Assembly: GCF_900236475.1 (NCBI RefSeq)
Contig: NZ_LT963352.1
Coordinates: forward strand, 744,001-808,000
Reading direction: 5' to 3'
Length of the DNA: 64,000 nucleotides
DNA from: Streptomyces chartreusis NRRL 3882
GTDB lineage: Bacteria; Actinomycetota; Actinomycetes; Streptomycetales; Streptomycetaceae
Part shown: positions 9,094 through 18,100 of the stretch, one piece after another
Position numbering within the stretch: position 1 is the first letter of the stretch
Layout of the letters: the number at the start of each line of letters is the position of its first letter
Translations under genes and position numbers: made by a program
Notes under the pieces: model-generated
Seen by the model: only the letters and a program-made list of their open reading frames with translations
Told to the model about the DNA's origin: nothing
Databases searched by the model: none

Positions 9094-9718
9094 CTACTCC
9101 GAGAGTGCTCGCATCGCCCGGTGGAGCAGCACGGCCAGGGGAACGGTGCCCTCGCAAGCCACCCACCCCATGGCGGCCACGTCCAGGCAGGCGAGCGCGG
9201 CGGCGGCCAGTGCGCTCGGCCTGGTGTCCTCCGGCCGGTCGGGGCCGACGCCCAGTCGCCGGGCGACCTCCGGCACCAGCAGTCCCTGCCAGAGCAGTTG
9301 CTTCTCATGGTGGCCCGCGCGCAGCGACGGGGTCTCCTGGAGCACGCGCAGATAGGTGAGTGCCTGGCTCGGACGCCTGCTCGTTCATCCGCGTCGGGAC
9401 GTCGAAGGACCGGCGCAGCGCCTCCCAGGGCCGCTCGTCGTCAGGGGCGGGCGGCGAGCGCCTCCGCGATTGGGCGACCGGATTCCTGCAAGCGTCCGAG
9501 GACGATTTCTTCCTTAGTGCCGAAGTACCGGAACAGGCTGGCGCGCGACAGACCACCTCGGCGGCGATCTGGTGGACGGTCGTCCGGTCGAACCCCTGCT
9601 CGGTGAAGAGCCGGTGCGCCACCTCGACCACTTCCGCCCGGACCGTCGCACGCATGCGCTCACGCAAGCCTGGCGGCTTGCCTGCGGACTGGGCAGAGGG
9701 ACGGGCGGTCTCGGTCAC
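9094..9718 (-). pseudogene. TetR-family regulator, disrupted by three frameshifts
   Basis: Read on the minus strand from a GTG at 9718, a TetR DNA-binding domain starts normally (HRLFTEQGFDRTTVHQIAAEV). One base is missing near 9551-9556; the continuation SRASLFRYFGTKEEIVLGRL lies in the next frame. An extra base near 9444-9447 restores the first frame (DDERPWEALRRSF), and another extra base near 9362-9366 shifts it again into the C-terminal domain (LRAGHHEKQLLWQGL, ending in RALSE). All parts of one protein of about 205 residues are present, so this is decay or sequence error rather than truncation. It is divergent from the lyase gene at 9853. Confidence 0.82.
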
Positions 9719-9771
9719 GCGCGACCCACTGGACGATCGCCGGCAGAGCCGTTTAGATTCTAGGTCCAGGC

Positions 9772-9788
9772 TTGGACAGCCAGTCCAA
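9772..9788 (+). promoter_or_regulatory. TetR-type operator TTGGAC-N5-GTCCAA
   Basis: Perfect 6-base arms with a 5-base spacer (TTGGACAGCCAGTCCAA), between the divergent tetR pseudogene and the 9853 gene. Spacing and symmetry are typical of TetR sites. The cognate gene appears broken, so the site may now be unoccupied. Confidence 0.55.
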
Positions 9789-9852
9789 TAGCCGAGGCCA
9801 CCCCCACCCACGTCTGGGCCCTGGCCGTTCTCAAGAGGATGGACGTCTCCCG

Positions 9853-11031
9853 GTGAACACCCCCGCCCCCGCCGCCAACCCGAGCACCACCCGGACCCTT
9901 GCCGGCCCCGACACCCCGTTCGCCGTGGTCGACGTCCACAAGGCCCGGCGCAACATCGAACGGCTGGCAGCCAGGGCCGGCCGGCTCGCGGTCGCCCTGC
10001 GCCCTCACGTGAAGACGGCCAAGAGCCTCGACGTCGCCGCCCTGCTGCACGACGGCTCCCCCTGCCCCATCACCGTCTCCACCCTCGCCGAGGCCGAGGC
10101 GTTCGCCGACGGGGGCTACACCGACATCACCTACGCCGTCGGCATCGACCCCCGCAAACTCCCGCGCGTCGTCGCACTGCTGCGCCGCGGCGTCACCCTG
10201 CGCGTCCTGCTGGACAGCACCGCCCAGGCGGAGTTCGTCGCCGAAGCCTCTCGCCAGGCCGGCGTTCCCGTCCCGGCCCAGATCGAGATCGACTGCGACG
10301 GCCACCGCGGCGGCGTCGAGCCCGGCGCCCCTGCGCTCTGCGAAATCGGCCGCATCCTGCACGATGCGCGCTGCCTGGACGGAGTGCTGACGCACGCGGG
10401 CAAGTCCTACTTCGCCTCCACCGCGGAGGAACAGCGTCTGGCGGCGAGGAACGAACGCGACGCCGCCGTCACCGCGGCCGAGCGGCTGCGCGCGGCAGGC
10501 CTGCCCGTGGCCACCGTCAGCGTCGGCTCCACCCCCACCGCCCACGCCGCCGAGGACCTCACCGGCGTCACCGAACTGCGCGCCGGCACCTACGTCTTCT
10601 TCGACCTGGTCATGGCCGGCCTCGGTGTCTGCGGCATCGACGACCTCGCCCTCTCGGTCGTCGTCACCGTCATCGGCCACCGCTCCGAGTACGGCTGGAT
10701 CGTCACCGACGGCGGCTGGATGGCCATGTCCCGCGACCGTGGCACCGCCGCCCAGACGCAGGACCAGGGATACGGCCTGGTCACCGACCTGGACGGCACG
10801 CTCGTGCCGGGACTGGTCATGACGGCCGCGAGTCAGGAGCACGGCACCCTCACCGCCCGCGACGGCGCCCGACTGCCCGAACTGCCCATCGGCACCCGCC
10901 TGCGCATCCTGCCCAATCACGCCTGCGCCACCGCCGCCCAGCATCAGGGCTACCAAGTCATCGACAGCGCCCGGGCCTCGGACCCCGCACCGGCGATCCA
11001 GACCTACTGGAACCGCGTCACCGGCTGGTGA
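9853..11031 (+). CDS. D-serine deaminase / D-threonine aldolase-type PLP enzyme (DSD1-like)
   Basis: 392 residues, fold-type III PLP enzyme with an alanine-racemase-like barrel. The PLP lysine is in LRPHVKTAKS near residue 54. The C-terminal domain has the zinc His-X-Cys motif in LPNHACAT near 355, the mark of DSD1-like D-serine dehydratases and D-threonine aldolases; which of the two reactions it catalyses cannot be decided. The GTG at 9853 is chosen because the upstream frame runs through the TetR operator. No operon partner downstream. Probably once controlled by the divergent TetR protein. Confidence 0.75.
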   Translation: MNTPAPAANPSTTRTLAGPDTPFAVVDVHKARRNIERLAARAGRLAVALRPHVKTAKSLDVAALLHDGSPCPITVSTLAEAEAFADGGYTDITYAVGIDPRKLPRVVALLRRGVTLRVLLDSTAQAEFVAEASRQAGVPVPAQIEIDCDGHRGGVEPGAPALCEIGRILHDARCLDGVLTHAGKSYFASTAEEQRLAARNERDAAVTAAERLRAAGLPVATVSVGSTPTAHAAEDLTGVTELRAGTYVFFDLVMAGLGVCGIDDLALSVVVTVIGHRSEYGWIVTDGGWMAMSRDRGTAAQTQDQGYGLVTDLDGTLVPGLVMTAASQEHGTLTARDGARLPELPIGTRLRILPNHACATAAQHQGYQVIDSARASDPAPAIQTYWNRVTGW

Positions 11032-11119
11032 CCTGATACTCGGTACCAGGATGAGTCGCGGGCCCGATGCTGTGCGCTGCTCGGCATCGGCGAGGTACGT
11101 TGACGACCGGAGGACAGAG

Positions 11120-11242
11120 ATGTCTTCAGACGTGGCCCACGGTGACCGAGTGACGTCCGGAACGGCAACTCGAGGGACTGATATCCCATCGCCGGCGATC
11201 GAGCAGCTGGGCATCGAACGCGAAGAAGTCCGCGACGCCTGA
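11120..11242 (+). CDS. Possible small protein of 40 residues
   Basis: ATG at 11120 is preceded by CGGAGGACAGAG, a strong ribosome site, and opens a hydrophilic, acidic-ended 40-residue frame ending EREEVRDA. No family is recognised. It could also be the start of a lost longer gene, since the inverted repeat at 11290 follows. Low certainty. Confidence 0.25.
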   Translation: MSSDVAHGDRVTSGTATRGTDIPSPAIEQLGIEREEVRDA

Positions 11243-11289
11243 GCAGCCGGGGGCGCCGCAGAAGCCCGCCTCGTTCAGCGCCAGGAGCA

Positions 11290-11357
11290 CTGTCGTTTGG
11301 GATCAGGTCGCAGGGAATCGGCGGCGCCTCGCGTCTGCGACCTGATCCAAACGACAG
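11290..11357. repeat. Long inverted repeat between convergent genes, possible IS-end remnant or terminator
   Basis: Left arm 11290-11313 and right arm 11335-11357 are complementary over 23 bases with one bulged G in the left arm; the loop is 21 bases. The arms begin CTGTCGTTTGG and end GGTCGCAG. The hexamer AGCACT occurs at 11286-11291 and 11363-11368, close to each outer edge, as a target duplication might. It lies right at the 3' end of the Rieske gene, whose stop overlaps the right edge, so it may serve as a bidirectional terminator. Confidence 0.6.
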
Positions 11358-11360
11358 GCC

Positions 11361-12503
11361 CTAGCACTCCGCGAGGTTCGCGCGGGTGCCGAGGCGGTCG
11401 TGGATCCAGTCGTGGAACTCGCCGATGTGGTGCTCGCTGGGCACCAGGACGCCGCCCTTGGCGTACAGCCGGGAGCTCATCGCGGGCTGGCAGCGCTCGC
11501 AGGCGTCGAAGTCCTGACGGTTGACGCGGTCGAACAGCTCGACCGACCGGCTGACGTCCCGGCCGCCGGCCACCACGTCCTTCAGGTATAGCCAGTCGCA
11601 CTCCACGATCGTGCGGTCGACCGCCACCGGGAACATCCGGTGGAAGATCACGTGGTCGGGGACCAGGTTGATGAACACCTGAGGGCGCACCGTGATCGCG
11701 TAGTACCGGCGGTCCTGCTCCTCGGAGACCGTGGGGATACGGTCCAGGCCCTGCGAGCCGTCCACGGTGAAGCCCTGGACCTCCGAGCCGAACTCGGCGC
11801 CGTGTCCCACGTAGTACTGCGCCGCGTAACCGTCGGCGAACTCCGGGAGGACCTCGGTCAGCTCGGGGTGGATCGTCGCGCAGTGGTAGCACTCCATGAA
11901 GTTCTCGATGATGAGCTTCCAGTTGGCCTTGACGTCGTAGACGATCCGCCGGCCGACCTCCAGGCTCTCGACGTCGTACCGCTCGATGGACTCCACGTCG
12001 CCCAGGCGCGCGACCACGTCCGCTATCACCGACCGCTCGAACGAGGGCGGGTTCTCGGCCAGGCACACCCACACGTAGCCGAGCCACTCGCGCACCGCCA
12101 CGCTCGCCAGGCCGAACTCGGTACGGCCGACGTCCGGCATCCTGGTGAGGTTCGGGGCCGCGACGAGCTTGCCACTGAGGTCGTACGTCCAGGCGTGGTA
12201 CGGGCACTGGAAGGCCCGCTTCACCTCGCCGGACTCCTGCGTGCACAGCTTCGCGCCCCGGTGCCTGCACACGTTGAAGAAGGCCCGGACGGAGCCGTCC
12301 CGCGACCGGGTCACCAGGATGCTCTCCCGCCCGACGTCCACGGTCCGGAAGGCGCCCGGCTTCGCCAGTTCCGACGCGCGCGCCGCGCAGAACCACATGG
12401 ATTCAAAGATGTGTTCCTGCTCCAGGCGGAAGATCTCCGGGTCCGTGTAGTGGTCACCGGGGAGGGTCGCGATCAGGCTCTCCGGCAGGCCGGTCGTCGT
12501 CAT
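11361..12503 (-). CDS. gbcA: Rieske aromatic-ring-hydroxylating-type oxygenase, probable glycine betaine monooxygenase (copy 1)
   Basis: 380 residues. Cys79-X-His81 (CRHRG) and Cys100-X2-His103 (CPYHAW) bind the 2Fe-2S cluster; the mononuclear iron site shows NFMECYHCATIHPEL with His207 and His212. GbcA-like oxygenases remove one methyl of glycine betaine as formaldehyde, giving dimethylglycine. The island context fits this role. No reductase is adjacent; the ferredoxin and reductase at 34075-35597 may serve both copies. Very similar throughout to the 32838-33968 gene. Divergent from purU, sharing operator-like sites. Ribosome site GAGGTG. Stenlike quaternary-amine substrates such as proline betaine cannot be excluded. 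Confidence 0.82.
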   Translation of the reverse strand: MTTTGLPESLIATLPGDHYTDPEIFRLEQEHIFESMWFCAARASELAKPGAFRTVDVGRESILVTRSRDGSVRAFFNVCRHRGAKLCTQESGEVKRAFQCPYHAWTYDLSGKLVAAPNLTRMPDVGRTEFGLASVAVREWLGYVWVCLAENPPSFERSVIADVVARLGDVESIERYDVESLEVGRRIVYDVKANWKLIIENFMECYHCATIHPELTEVLPEFADGYAAQYYVGHGAEFGSEVQGFTVDGSQGLDRIPTVSEEQDRRYYAITVRPQVFINLVPDHVIFHRMFPVAVDRTIVECDWLYLKDVVAGGRDVSRSVELFDRVNRQDFDACERCQPAMSSRLYAKGGVLVPSEHHIGEFHDWIHDRLGTRANLAEC

Positions 12504-12541
12504 GGTTCACCTCGGAGTGAAGCGCCTCGGGGCGGCGAGTG

Positions 12542-12558
12542 GTTGCCTCATAAGCAAC
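12542..12558. promoter_or_regulatory. Betaine-island operator, GTTGC-N7-GCAAC (perfect)
   Basis: GTTGCCTCATAAGCAAC, 39 bases before the Rieske gene start in the gbcA/purU intergenic region. A weaker partner, GCTTC-N7-GCAAC, follows at 12561-12577. Confidence 0.65.
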
Positions 12559-12661
12559 GAGCTTCTTGCTACGCAACTCACGGTGCAGCCCGCCCGAAGC
12601 ACTGTCAAGCCCTTGACCGCAGCCCGCTGCAGCCAGGACCATGTTGCGTATCAGTCAGCTC

Positions 12662-12678
12662 GTTGCGTAATGCGCACT
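12662..12678. promoter_or_regulatory. Betaine-island operator near purU (8 of 10 positions)
   Basis: GTTGCGTAATGCGCACT, 18 bases before the purU start. A weaker copy, GTTGC-N7-TCAGC, lies at 12643-12659. Confidence 0.5.
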
Positions 12679-12695
12679 TCCTCTGGGAGGGCTCC

Positions 12696-13568
12696 GTGTC
12701 TCTTGGACCCACAACCGGCCGCGAGTTCGTCCTCACCCTCTCGTGCCCCGACCGCTCGGGGCTCGTCCACGCCGTCACCGGCTTCCTGGTCGAGCACTCC
12801 GGGAACATCCAGGAGAGCCAGCAGTTCGACGACCGGCTGCGGGACCGCTTCTTCATGCGGGTGCACTTCGACGTCTCGGACCCGGGCACGTCACTGGAGG
12901 ACCTGAAGTCCGGCTTCGCCCAGGTGGCGGAGGCGTACCGGATCTCCTGGCAGCTGTACGAGGCGTCGACGCCGACGCGCACGCTGATCATGGTGTCGAA
13001 GTTCGGGCACTGCCTGAACGACCTGCTCTTCCGCTGGCGCACGGGCGCGCTGAACATCGAGGTGCCGGCGATCGTCTCCAACCACCGGGACTTCGAACCG
13101 CTCGCCGAGAGCTACGGGATCCCCTTCCACCACGTGCCCGTCACCCGGGAGACGAAGCCCGAGGCGGAGGCGCGGCTGCTGGAGCTCGTCGACGAGCTGG
13201 GCATCGACCTGGTGGTCCTCGCCCGCTACATGCAGATCCTGTCGAACGACCTGTGCAAGCAGCTCGAAGGCCGGGCGATCAACATCCACCACTCCTTCCT
13301 GCCGAGCTTCAAGGGCGCCCGACCCTATGTCCAGGCGTACGAGCGCGGCGTCAAGCTCGTCGGAGCGACGGCCCACTACGTCACGCCGGACCTCGACGAG
13401 GGACCCATCATCGAGCAGGACGTCATCCGCGTGAACCACTCACAGGGGCCTGACAGCATGGTGGCCCTGGGACGCGACGTCGAGGCGCAGGTCCTGGCGC
13501 GGGCGGTGGAATGGCACAGCCAGAGCCGCGTCATGGTCAACGGCAACCGTACGGTCGTCTTCCGCTGA
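12696..13568 (+). CDS. purU: Formyltetrahydrofolate deformylase
   Basis: 290 residues: an N-terminal ACT domain (about 8-85) and a C-terminal formyltransferase-type domain. The motifs SNHRDFEPLAESYGIP, NIHHSFLPSFKGA and DLDEGPIIEQD contain the expected Asn, His and Asp catalytic residues. It hydrolyses 10-formyl-THF to formate and THF, regenerating the folate that accepts methyl carbon from dimethylglycine and sarcosine, which explains its place in a betaine cluster. GTG at 12696 follows GGGAGGG; the open frame extends far upstream but is antisense to gbcA. Confidence 0.92.
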   Translation: MSLGPTTGREFVLTLSCPDRSGLVHAVTGFLVEHSGNIQESQQFDDRLRDRFFMRVHFDVSDPGTSLEDLKSGFAQVAEAYRISWQLYEASTPTRTLIMVSKFGHCLNDLLFRWRTGALNIEVPAIVSNHRDFEPLAESYGIPFHHVPVTRETKPEAEARLLELVDELGIDLVVLARYMQILSNDLCKQLEGRAINIHHSFLPSFKGARPYVQAYERGVKLVGATAHYVTPDLDEGPIIEQDVIRVNHSQGPDSMVALGRDVEAQVLARAVEWHSQSRVMVNGNRTVVFR

Positions 13569-13611
13569 GGAAAATGACCTCCACCCCCTCACACCTGTTG
13601 ACCATTTCACC

Positions 13612-13632
13612 TAGGGTTTCGCCATGAGCAAC
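13612..13632 (+). promoter_or_regulatory. Operator and -10 element at the IclR1 start codon
   Basis: A -10-like TAGGGT (13612-13617) ends six bases before the ATG at 13624. The site GTTTC-N7-GCAAC (13616-13632) overlaps it and the start codon, suggesting autoregulation of a leaderless transcript. Part of the right arm is also the Ser-Asn codons of the gene. Confidence 0.45.
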
Positions 13633-14412
13633 TACGGCGAGTCCGCAGGCGCTCCCAGTGGCGGAGTGCAGTCCGTTGACCGTGCTGTCGCCGTGCTGGA
13701 GATCCTCGCCCAGCACGGCGAGGCGGGCGTGAGTGAAGTGGCCGCGGCGATCGACGTCCACAAGTCCACCGCGTTCCGTCTGCTCGGCGCGCTGGAAGCG
13801 CACGGGATGGTCGAGCAGGAGAGCGAACGCGGCAAGTACCGGCTCGGCTTCGGTGTCGTGCGCCTCGCCGGCGCGGTGACGGGCCGCATCGCCGTCACCA
13901 GACACGGGCGCGGGATCTGTGAGCGTCTCGTCGACGAGGTCGGCGAGACGATGAACATCGCCGTGCTGGAGTCCCACCACGCGATCAACCTCTACCAGGT
14001 GCGCGGTTCGTCGGCCATCGCCGCGCAGAACTGGGTGGGACGGCTGACGCCGTTGCACTGCACGTCGAGCGGCAAGATCCTCCTGGCCCACCTCGACCGC
14101 GAGGACCGCGACGAACTCCTCGCCGAGGCCGGACTCCCCCGATTCACACCGCGCACGGTGACCTCCAGGAAGAAACTGGAGGCAGACCTGTCCGAAGCCC
14201 GTGAGCAGGGCTATGCCATCACGGTGGAGGAGTACGAAGAGGGCCTCAACGCCCTGTCCGCCCCCGTCCGTTCGGACGACGGCGAAGTCGTCGCCGCCCT
14301 CAGCGCGTCGGGGCCGGCCTTCCGGCTCACGGTGGAGCGGATGCACGAACTGGCGCCCCTGCTGGTCGCGGGGGCGGACGAGCTCAGCCGCCGTCTCGGC
14401 TATGCGGGCTGA
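13624..14412 (+). CDS. IclR-family regulator (copy 1)
   Basis: 262 residues. N-terminal winged helix about 15-75 with SVDRAVAVLEIL and DVHKSTAFRLLGAL; C-terminal IclR effector domain with TSSGKILLAHL near 155. Closely similar to the second IclR protein at 32022. Placed 55 bases after purU. Likely controls the choline/betaine genes; effector unknown, probably a quaternary amine or a degradation product. No Shine-Dalgarno is seen before the ATG, so a leaderless mRNA is likely. Confidence 0.9.
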   Translation: MSNYGESAGAPSGGVQSVDRAVAVLEILAQHGEAGVSEVAAAIDVHKSTAFRLLGALEAHGMVEQESERGKYRLGFGVVRLAGAVTGRIAVTRHGRGICERLVDEVGETMNIAVLESHHAINLYQVRGSSAIAAQNWVGRLTPLHCTSSGKILLAHLDREDRDELLAEAGLPRFTPRTVTSRKKLEADLSEAREQGYAITVEEYEEGLNALSAPVRSDDGEVVAALSASGPAFRLTVERMHELAPLLVAGADELSRRLGYAG

Positions 14413-14471
14413 GGTCCGCAAGGCCCGGCTCGGTCGCTTCGGTCGTTGACCAGGGCAGGACCAGCCCGACG

Positions 14472-14514
14472 AGCGGCGGGCGGTGACCCGGTATCCGGAT
14501 CACCGCCCGCCGCT
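14472..14514. terminator. Bidirectional hairpin between iclR1 and soxG
   Basis: Perfect 15-base arms (14472-14486 and 14500-14514, AGCGGCGGGCGGTGA and its complement) around a 13-base loop, between two convergent genes. No T-run, as is common in this group. Confidence 0.8.
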
Positions 14515-14529
14515 TGCCTGCGGCCCGCG

Positions 14530-15135
14530 TCAGCCCGTCCACTCCACAGCCGCGTCCAGCAGCCAGTCCGTCAGATAGTCGGCGAAGGACGAACGGACCA
14601 GCACCCAGAACCCGGCCCTGGGGTCGTCACGGGCGACCAGGACGACCTGGGCGCGGCCCAGGTTCGTCTGTGCGCAGCGCCCCGGGCCGAAGACCCGTGG
14701 GTGAAGGTCCAGCGAGCACCCGTGGGCCAGCACGTCACGGGCCCGGGGACCCGCGACGAGGAGCGTGGTGCGCTGAGCCGAGACGTCGATGACGGACACG
14801 GGCTCACCGCCCGCGGCCTCACGGATCCGGCTCTCCAGGCCCTGCCGACCGCCCGGCGGGCCCACCACGAGCCACTCGTCGGGGCCGAGCCACAGCGCGG
14901 TCAGTTCCCCGGCGCGGACCACGGTGTCGGGTTCGACGGGAAGTGGGAGGCCCAGCGCCAGCCCCACGGTGTCCGCCGCCGCTCCCTTGGGGTCGAGACG
15001 CACATTGAGCTGGGTCAGGAAGGGCAGTTCCGCCAGCCGGACCGCGCCCCCGGAGGCGCGGGTCGCGGCGGCCAGCCGGCCGGCGGCGTGCGCCAGGGGG
15101 CTGCGGAGCGGGGTGGTAACGGCGGTGTCAGCCAT
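14530..15135 (-). CDS. soxG: Sarcosine oxidase gamma subunit
   Basis: 201 residues, the usual size. Small structural subunit of heterotetrameric sarcosine oxidase, which demethylates sarcosine to glycine with transfer of the methyl carbon to THF and release of H2O2. Family features include LPFLTQLNVRLDP near 38, LGPDEWLVVG near 83 and VSVIDVSAQRTTLLVAGP near 113. The start overlaps the end of the soxA frame by 8 bases. Last gene of the minus-strand operon that begins with the dimethylglycine oxidase. Confidence 0.9.
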   Translation of the reverse strand: MADTAVTTPLRSPLAHAAGRLAAATRASGGAVRLAELPFLTQLNVRLDPKGAAADTVGLALGLPLPVEPDTVVRAGELTALWLGPDEWLVVGPPGGRQGLESRIREAAGGEPVSVIDVSAQRTTLLVAGPRARDVLAHGCSLDLHPRVFGPGRCAQTNLGRAQVVLVARDDPRAGFWVLVRSSFADYLTDWLLDAAVEWTG

Positions 15136-18100
15136 CGCGGCGGGCTCCCTCGGGGTCGTAGAGGACGGGGCTCGCGACGGTCACCGGGACCAGCCGGTCG
15201 CCCACGGGGGCGTAGAGTCGCTCACCGATGCGGTCCCGGCCGCCCTTGACCAGCGCGAGGGCGAAGGTCCGGCCGAGGGCCGCGCTGCGGTAACTGGACG
15301 TGACGTGGCCGAGCATCGGGACGGGCGGCGCCGGCAGCGCACTGCCGGCGACCAGGTGCGTGCCCTCGGGGAGGAACGTGCCCGGGTCCTCCGGAAGCAG
15401 CCCGACCAGGTGCTTGCGGTCGGGGCGGGCGGTGTCGGCACGGGCGTGGGACCGCTTGCCGATGAAGTCCCGCTTCTTCTTCGACACCACCCAGCTCATG
15501 CCGAGGTCCTGCGGTGTCACGGTGCCGTCGGTGTCCTGGCCGACGATCGGATAGCCCTTCTCCGCCCGCAGGACGTGCATGGTCTCCGTGCCGTACGGGG
15601 TGATGCCGTACGGGGCGCCGGCCTCGTACAGCGCCTCCCAGAGGGCGAGGGCCTCCCACGGTGACACGTTGATCTCATAGGCGAGTTCACCGGAGAAGCT
15701 GATCCGGCACACGCGCGCGTCGACACCGGCGACGGTCGTCTCGCGCCACGCCATGAACGGGAAGTCGTCGTTGCTCACGGCCAGCCGAGGCGCGAGCGAG
15801 CCGAGGACCTCGCGGGAGCGCGGGCCGACCAGGGCCACGGTGGCCCACTGCTCGGTCACCGACGTGCAGTGGACGCGCAGTTCGGGCCACTCCGTCTGGA
15901 GCCACTCCTCCATCCAGTCCAGCACGGCGGCCGCGTTGCCCGTCGTGGTGGTGACCAGGAAGCGGTCCTGGGCGAGGCGGATGACGGTCCCGTCGTCGAA
16001 GACCATCCCGTCGGGGCGGCACATCACGCCGTAGCGGATCATGCCGACCTTCAGGGTGCTCATCATGTTGGTGTAGAGCAGGTCGAGGAAGACGCCGGCG
16101 TCCGGGCCCTGGACGTCGATCTTGCCGAGGGTGGAGGCGTCCATGAAGGCGACGCCCTCGCGGGCGGCGGCGCACTCGCGCAGTACGGCCGTCTCCATGT
16201 CCTCACCGTCCTGCGGGTAGTACCAGGGCCGCTTCCACTGGCCGACGTTCTCGAACAGGGCACCGTGCGCGACATGCCACTCGTGCAGGGCCGTGGTGCG
16301 GATCGGGTCGTGCAGGGCACCGCGGTGCCGGCCGGCGAGAGCGGCGAAGGAGACCGGCGTGTACGGCGGCCGGAAGGTGGTGGTGCCGAGCGCGGAGATG
16401 TCCACGCCGAGCAGCTCGGCGACGACGCCACTGGCCAGGACGCCGGAGGTCTTGCCCTGGTCGTTCGCCGTGCCGGCCGTGGTGTACCGCTTGGTGTGCT
16501 CGACGGAGCGCATGCCGGCGCCGGTCGCCCGGCCCAGGTCGTCGACTGTGACGTCGCGTTGCAGGTCGACGAAGCGCGGGGCGCCTTCCCGGCCCGGGAC
16601 GGTGAAGGCCCGCATCGGCGGCGTCTGCGGCAGCGTGGCCACCTGTGGCAGGCGGGCCTCCTCCGGGGTGTAGCCCTCGGCCTCGATCGCGCGGGCTCCG
16701 GCGGCGGCCCCCTGTGCGAGAACGCGCGCCAGGTCGAAGACGCCGCTCGCGCCGCCCGCGACCTCGACCGCCTGGCGGCAGGTGTCGGGGACGAAGGTGC
16801 CGAGTTCCTCGTCGTGGCGCAGCTTGCCTCCCGCCTGGCTGAACAGGTGCGCGACCGGGTTCCAGCCTCCGGAGACCAGGAGCAGGTCGGCGGCGAACTC
16901 CCGCTGGCCCGCGGTGTGTCCGTACGGGGCGACGGTCACGGAGGTGAGCCGGGGGGCGCCTTCCGTGGCGGTGACCGCGTGGCCGGTCAGTACCTCGATG
17001 CCCGCCCGCCGGGCCCGTGTCGCCCACTGCCCCGGCTCGGTGCGGGTGTCGACGACCGCCTCGACGGTCACGCCCGCCGCCATGAGGTCCAGGGCCGCCG
17101 GGTAGGCACTGTCGTTGGTGGTGAAGACGACCGCGTGGCGCCCGGGCAGGGTCCCGTACTTGTTGACGTAGGTGCGGGCCGAGGCGGCCAGCATCACGCC
17201 GGGGCGGTCGTTGTCCGCGAAGGCCAGCGAACGTTCGTGCACGCCGGTTGCCAGGACGACACGGCGGGCGCGGATGCGCCAGACGCGTTCGCGGGAGACG
17301 TTCTCGGGCGCCTGGGCGCCGAGGTGGTTCGTACGGCGCTCCACGGCGAGGAGGTGGTTGTCGTCGTAGTAGCCGAAGACGGTGGTGCGGCGCAGGACGC
17401 GTACGTCGGGTGCGGCGTCCAGCCGGGCGGTCGTCTCGCTCACCCAGTCGAGGTGCTCGCCGGTGCCGAGGAGACTGCCGCCGGGTTCCGGCTGGTCGTC
17501 GGCGAGGATGACGCGGGCACCCGATCGGGCGGCGGCTGCCGCTGCGGCGAGGCCGGCCGGGCCCGCGCCCACGACCAGGAGGTCGCAGTGGGCGTGTACG
17601 GCGTCGTAGCGGGAGGGGTCCGGTTCCGTGGCGAGGCGGCCCTGGCCCGGGAGGCCGGTCGCGACGAGGCCGTCGTAGAGCTCGACGGTGGTGGCGGGAA
17701 GCATGGGCTCGGGGAACGGGGCCTCGATCTGGACGACCGCGTTGGGTTCCTCGACGCCGGCCGAGAAGATGCCGCGTGGGCGGCCCAGCTTGATGCTGGT
17801 GCCGGTCTGGATGACGCCGTTGGCGAGGAGGGCGGAGGCGAGGGTGTCGCCCTCGTAGCCCTGGTATGCGGTGCCGTCGAAAGTGAAGGTGATCGGGGTG
17901 TCGCGGTGGATCCGGCCGCGGGTGGGGTGGCGGAACGGCTGGGTTGTCTCGCCCTCGCCGCCGCTACCCGTCCCATCCTCCAGGGGCTCCGCCCCTTCGA
18001 CCCCGCTGGGGGCTGCGCCCCCAGGCCCCCCTTCGGCCTGAACGGCCTCGTCCTCAAGCGCCGGACGGGCTGATTTCAGCGAGCGCGCCTCGATGGCGGC

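Noticed and set aside
11640..12695. Extended N-terminus for PurU
   Set aside because: The added 352 residues are antisense to gbcA1 and match nothing; the ACT domain starts right after GTG 12696.
13598..13603. TTGACC as -35 of iclR1
   Set aside because: Only eight bases separate it from the TAGGGT box, too short for a promoter spacer.
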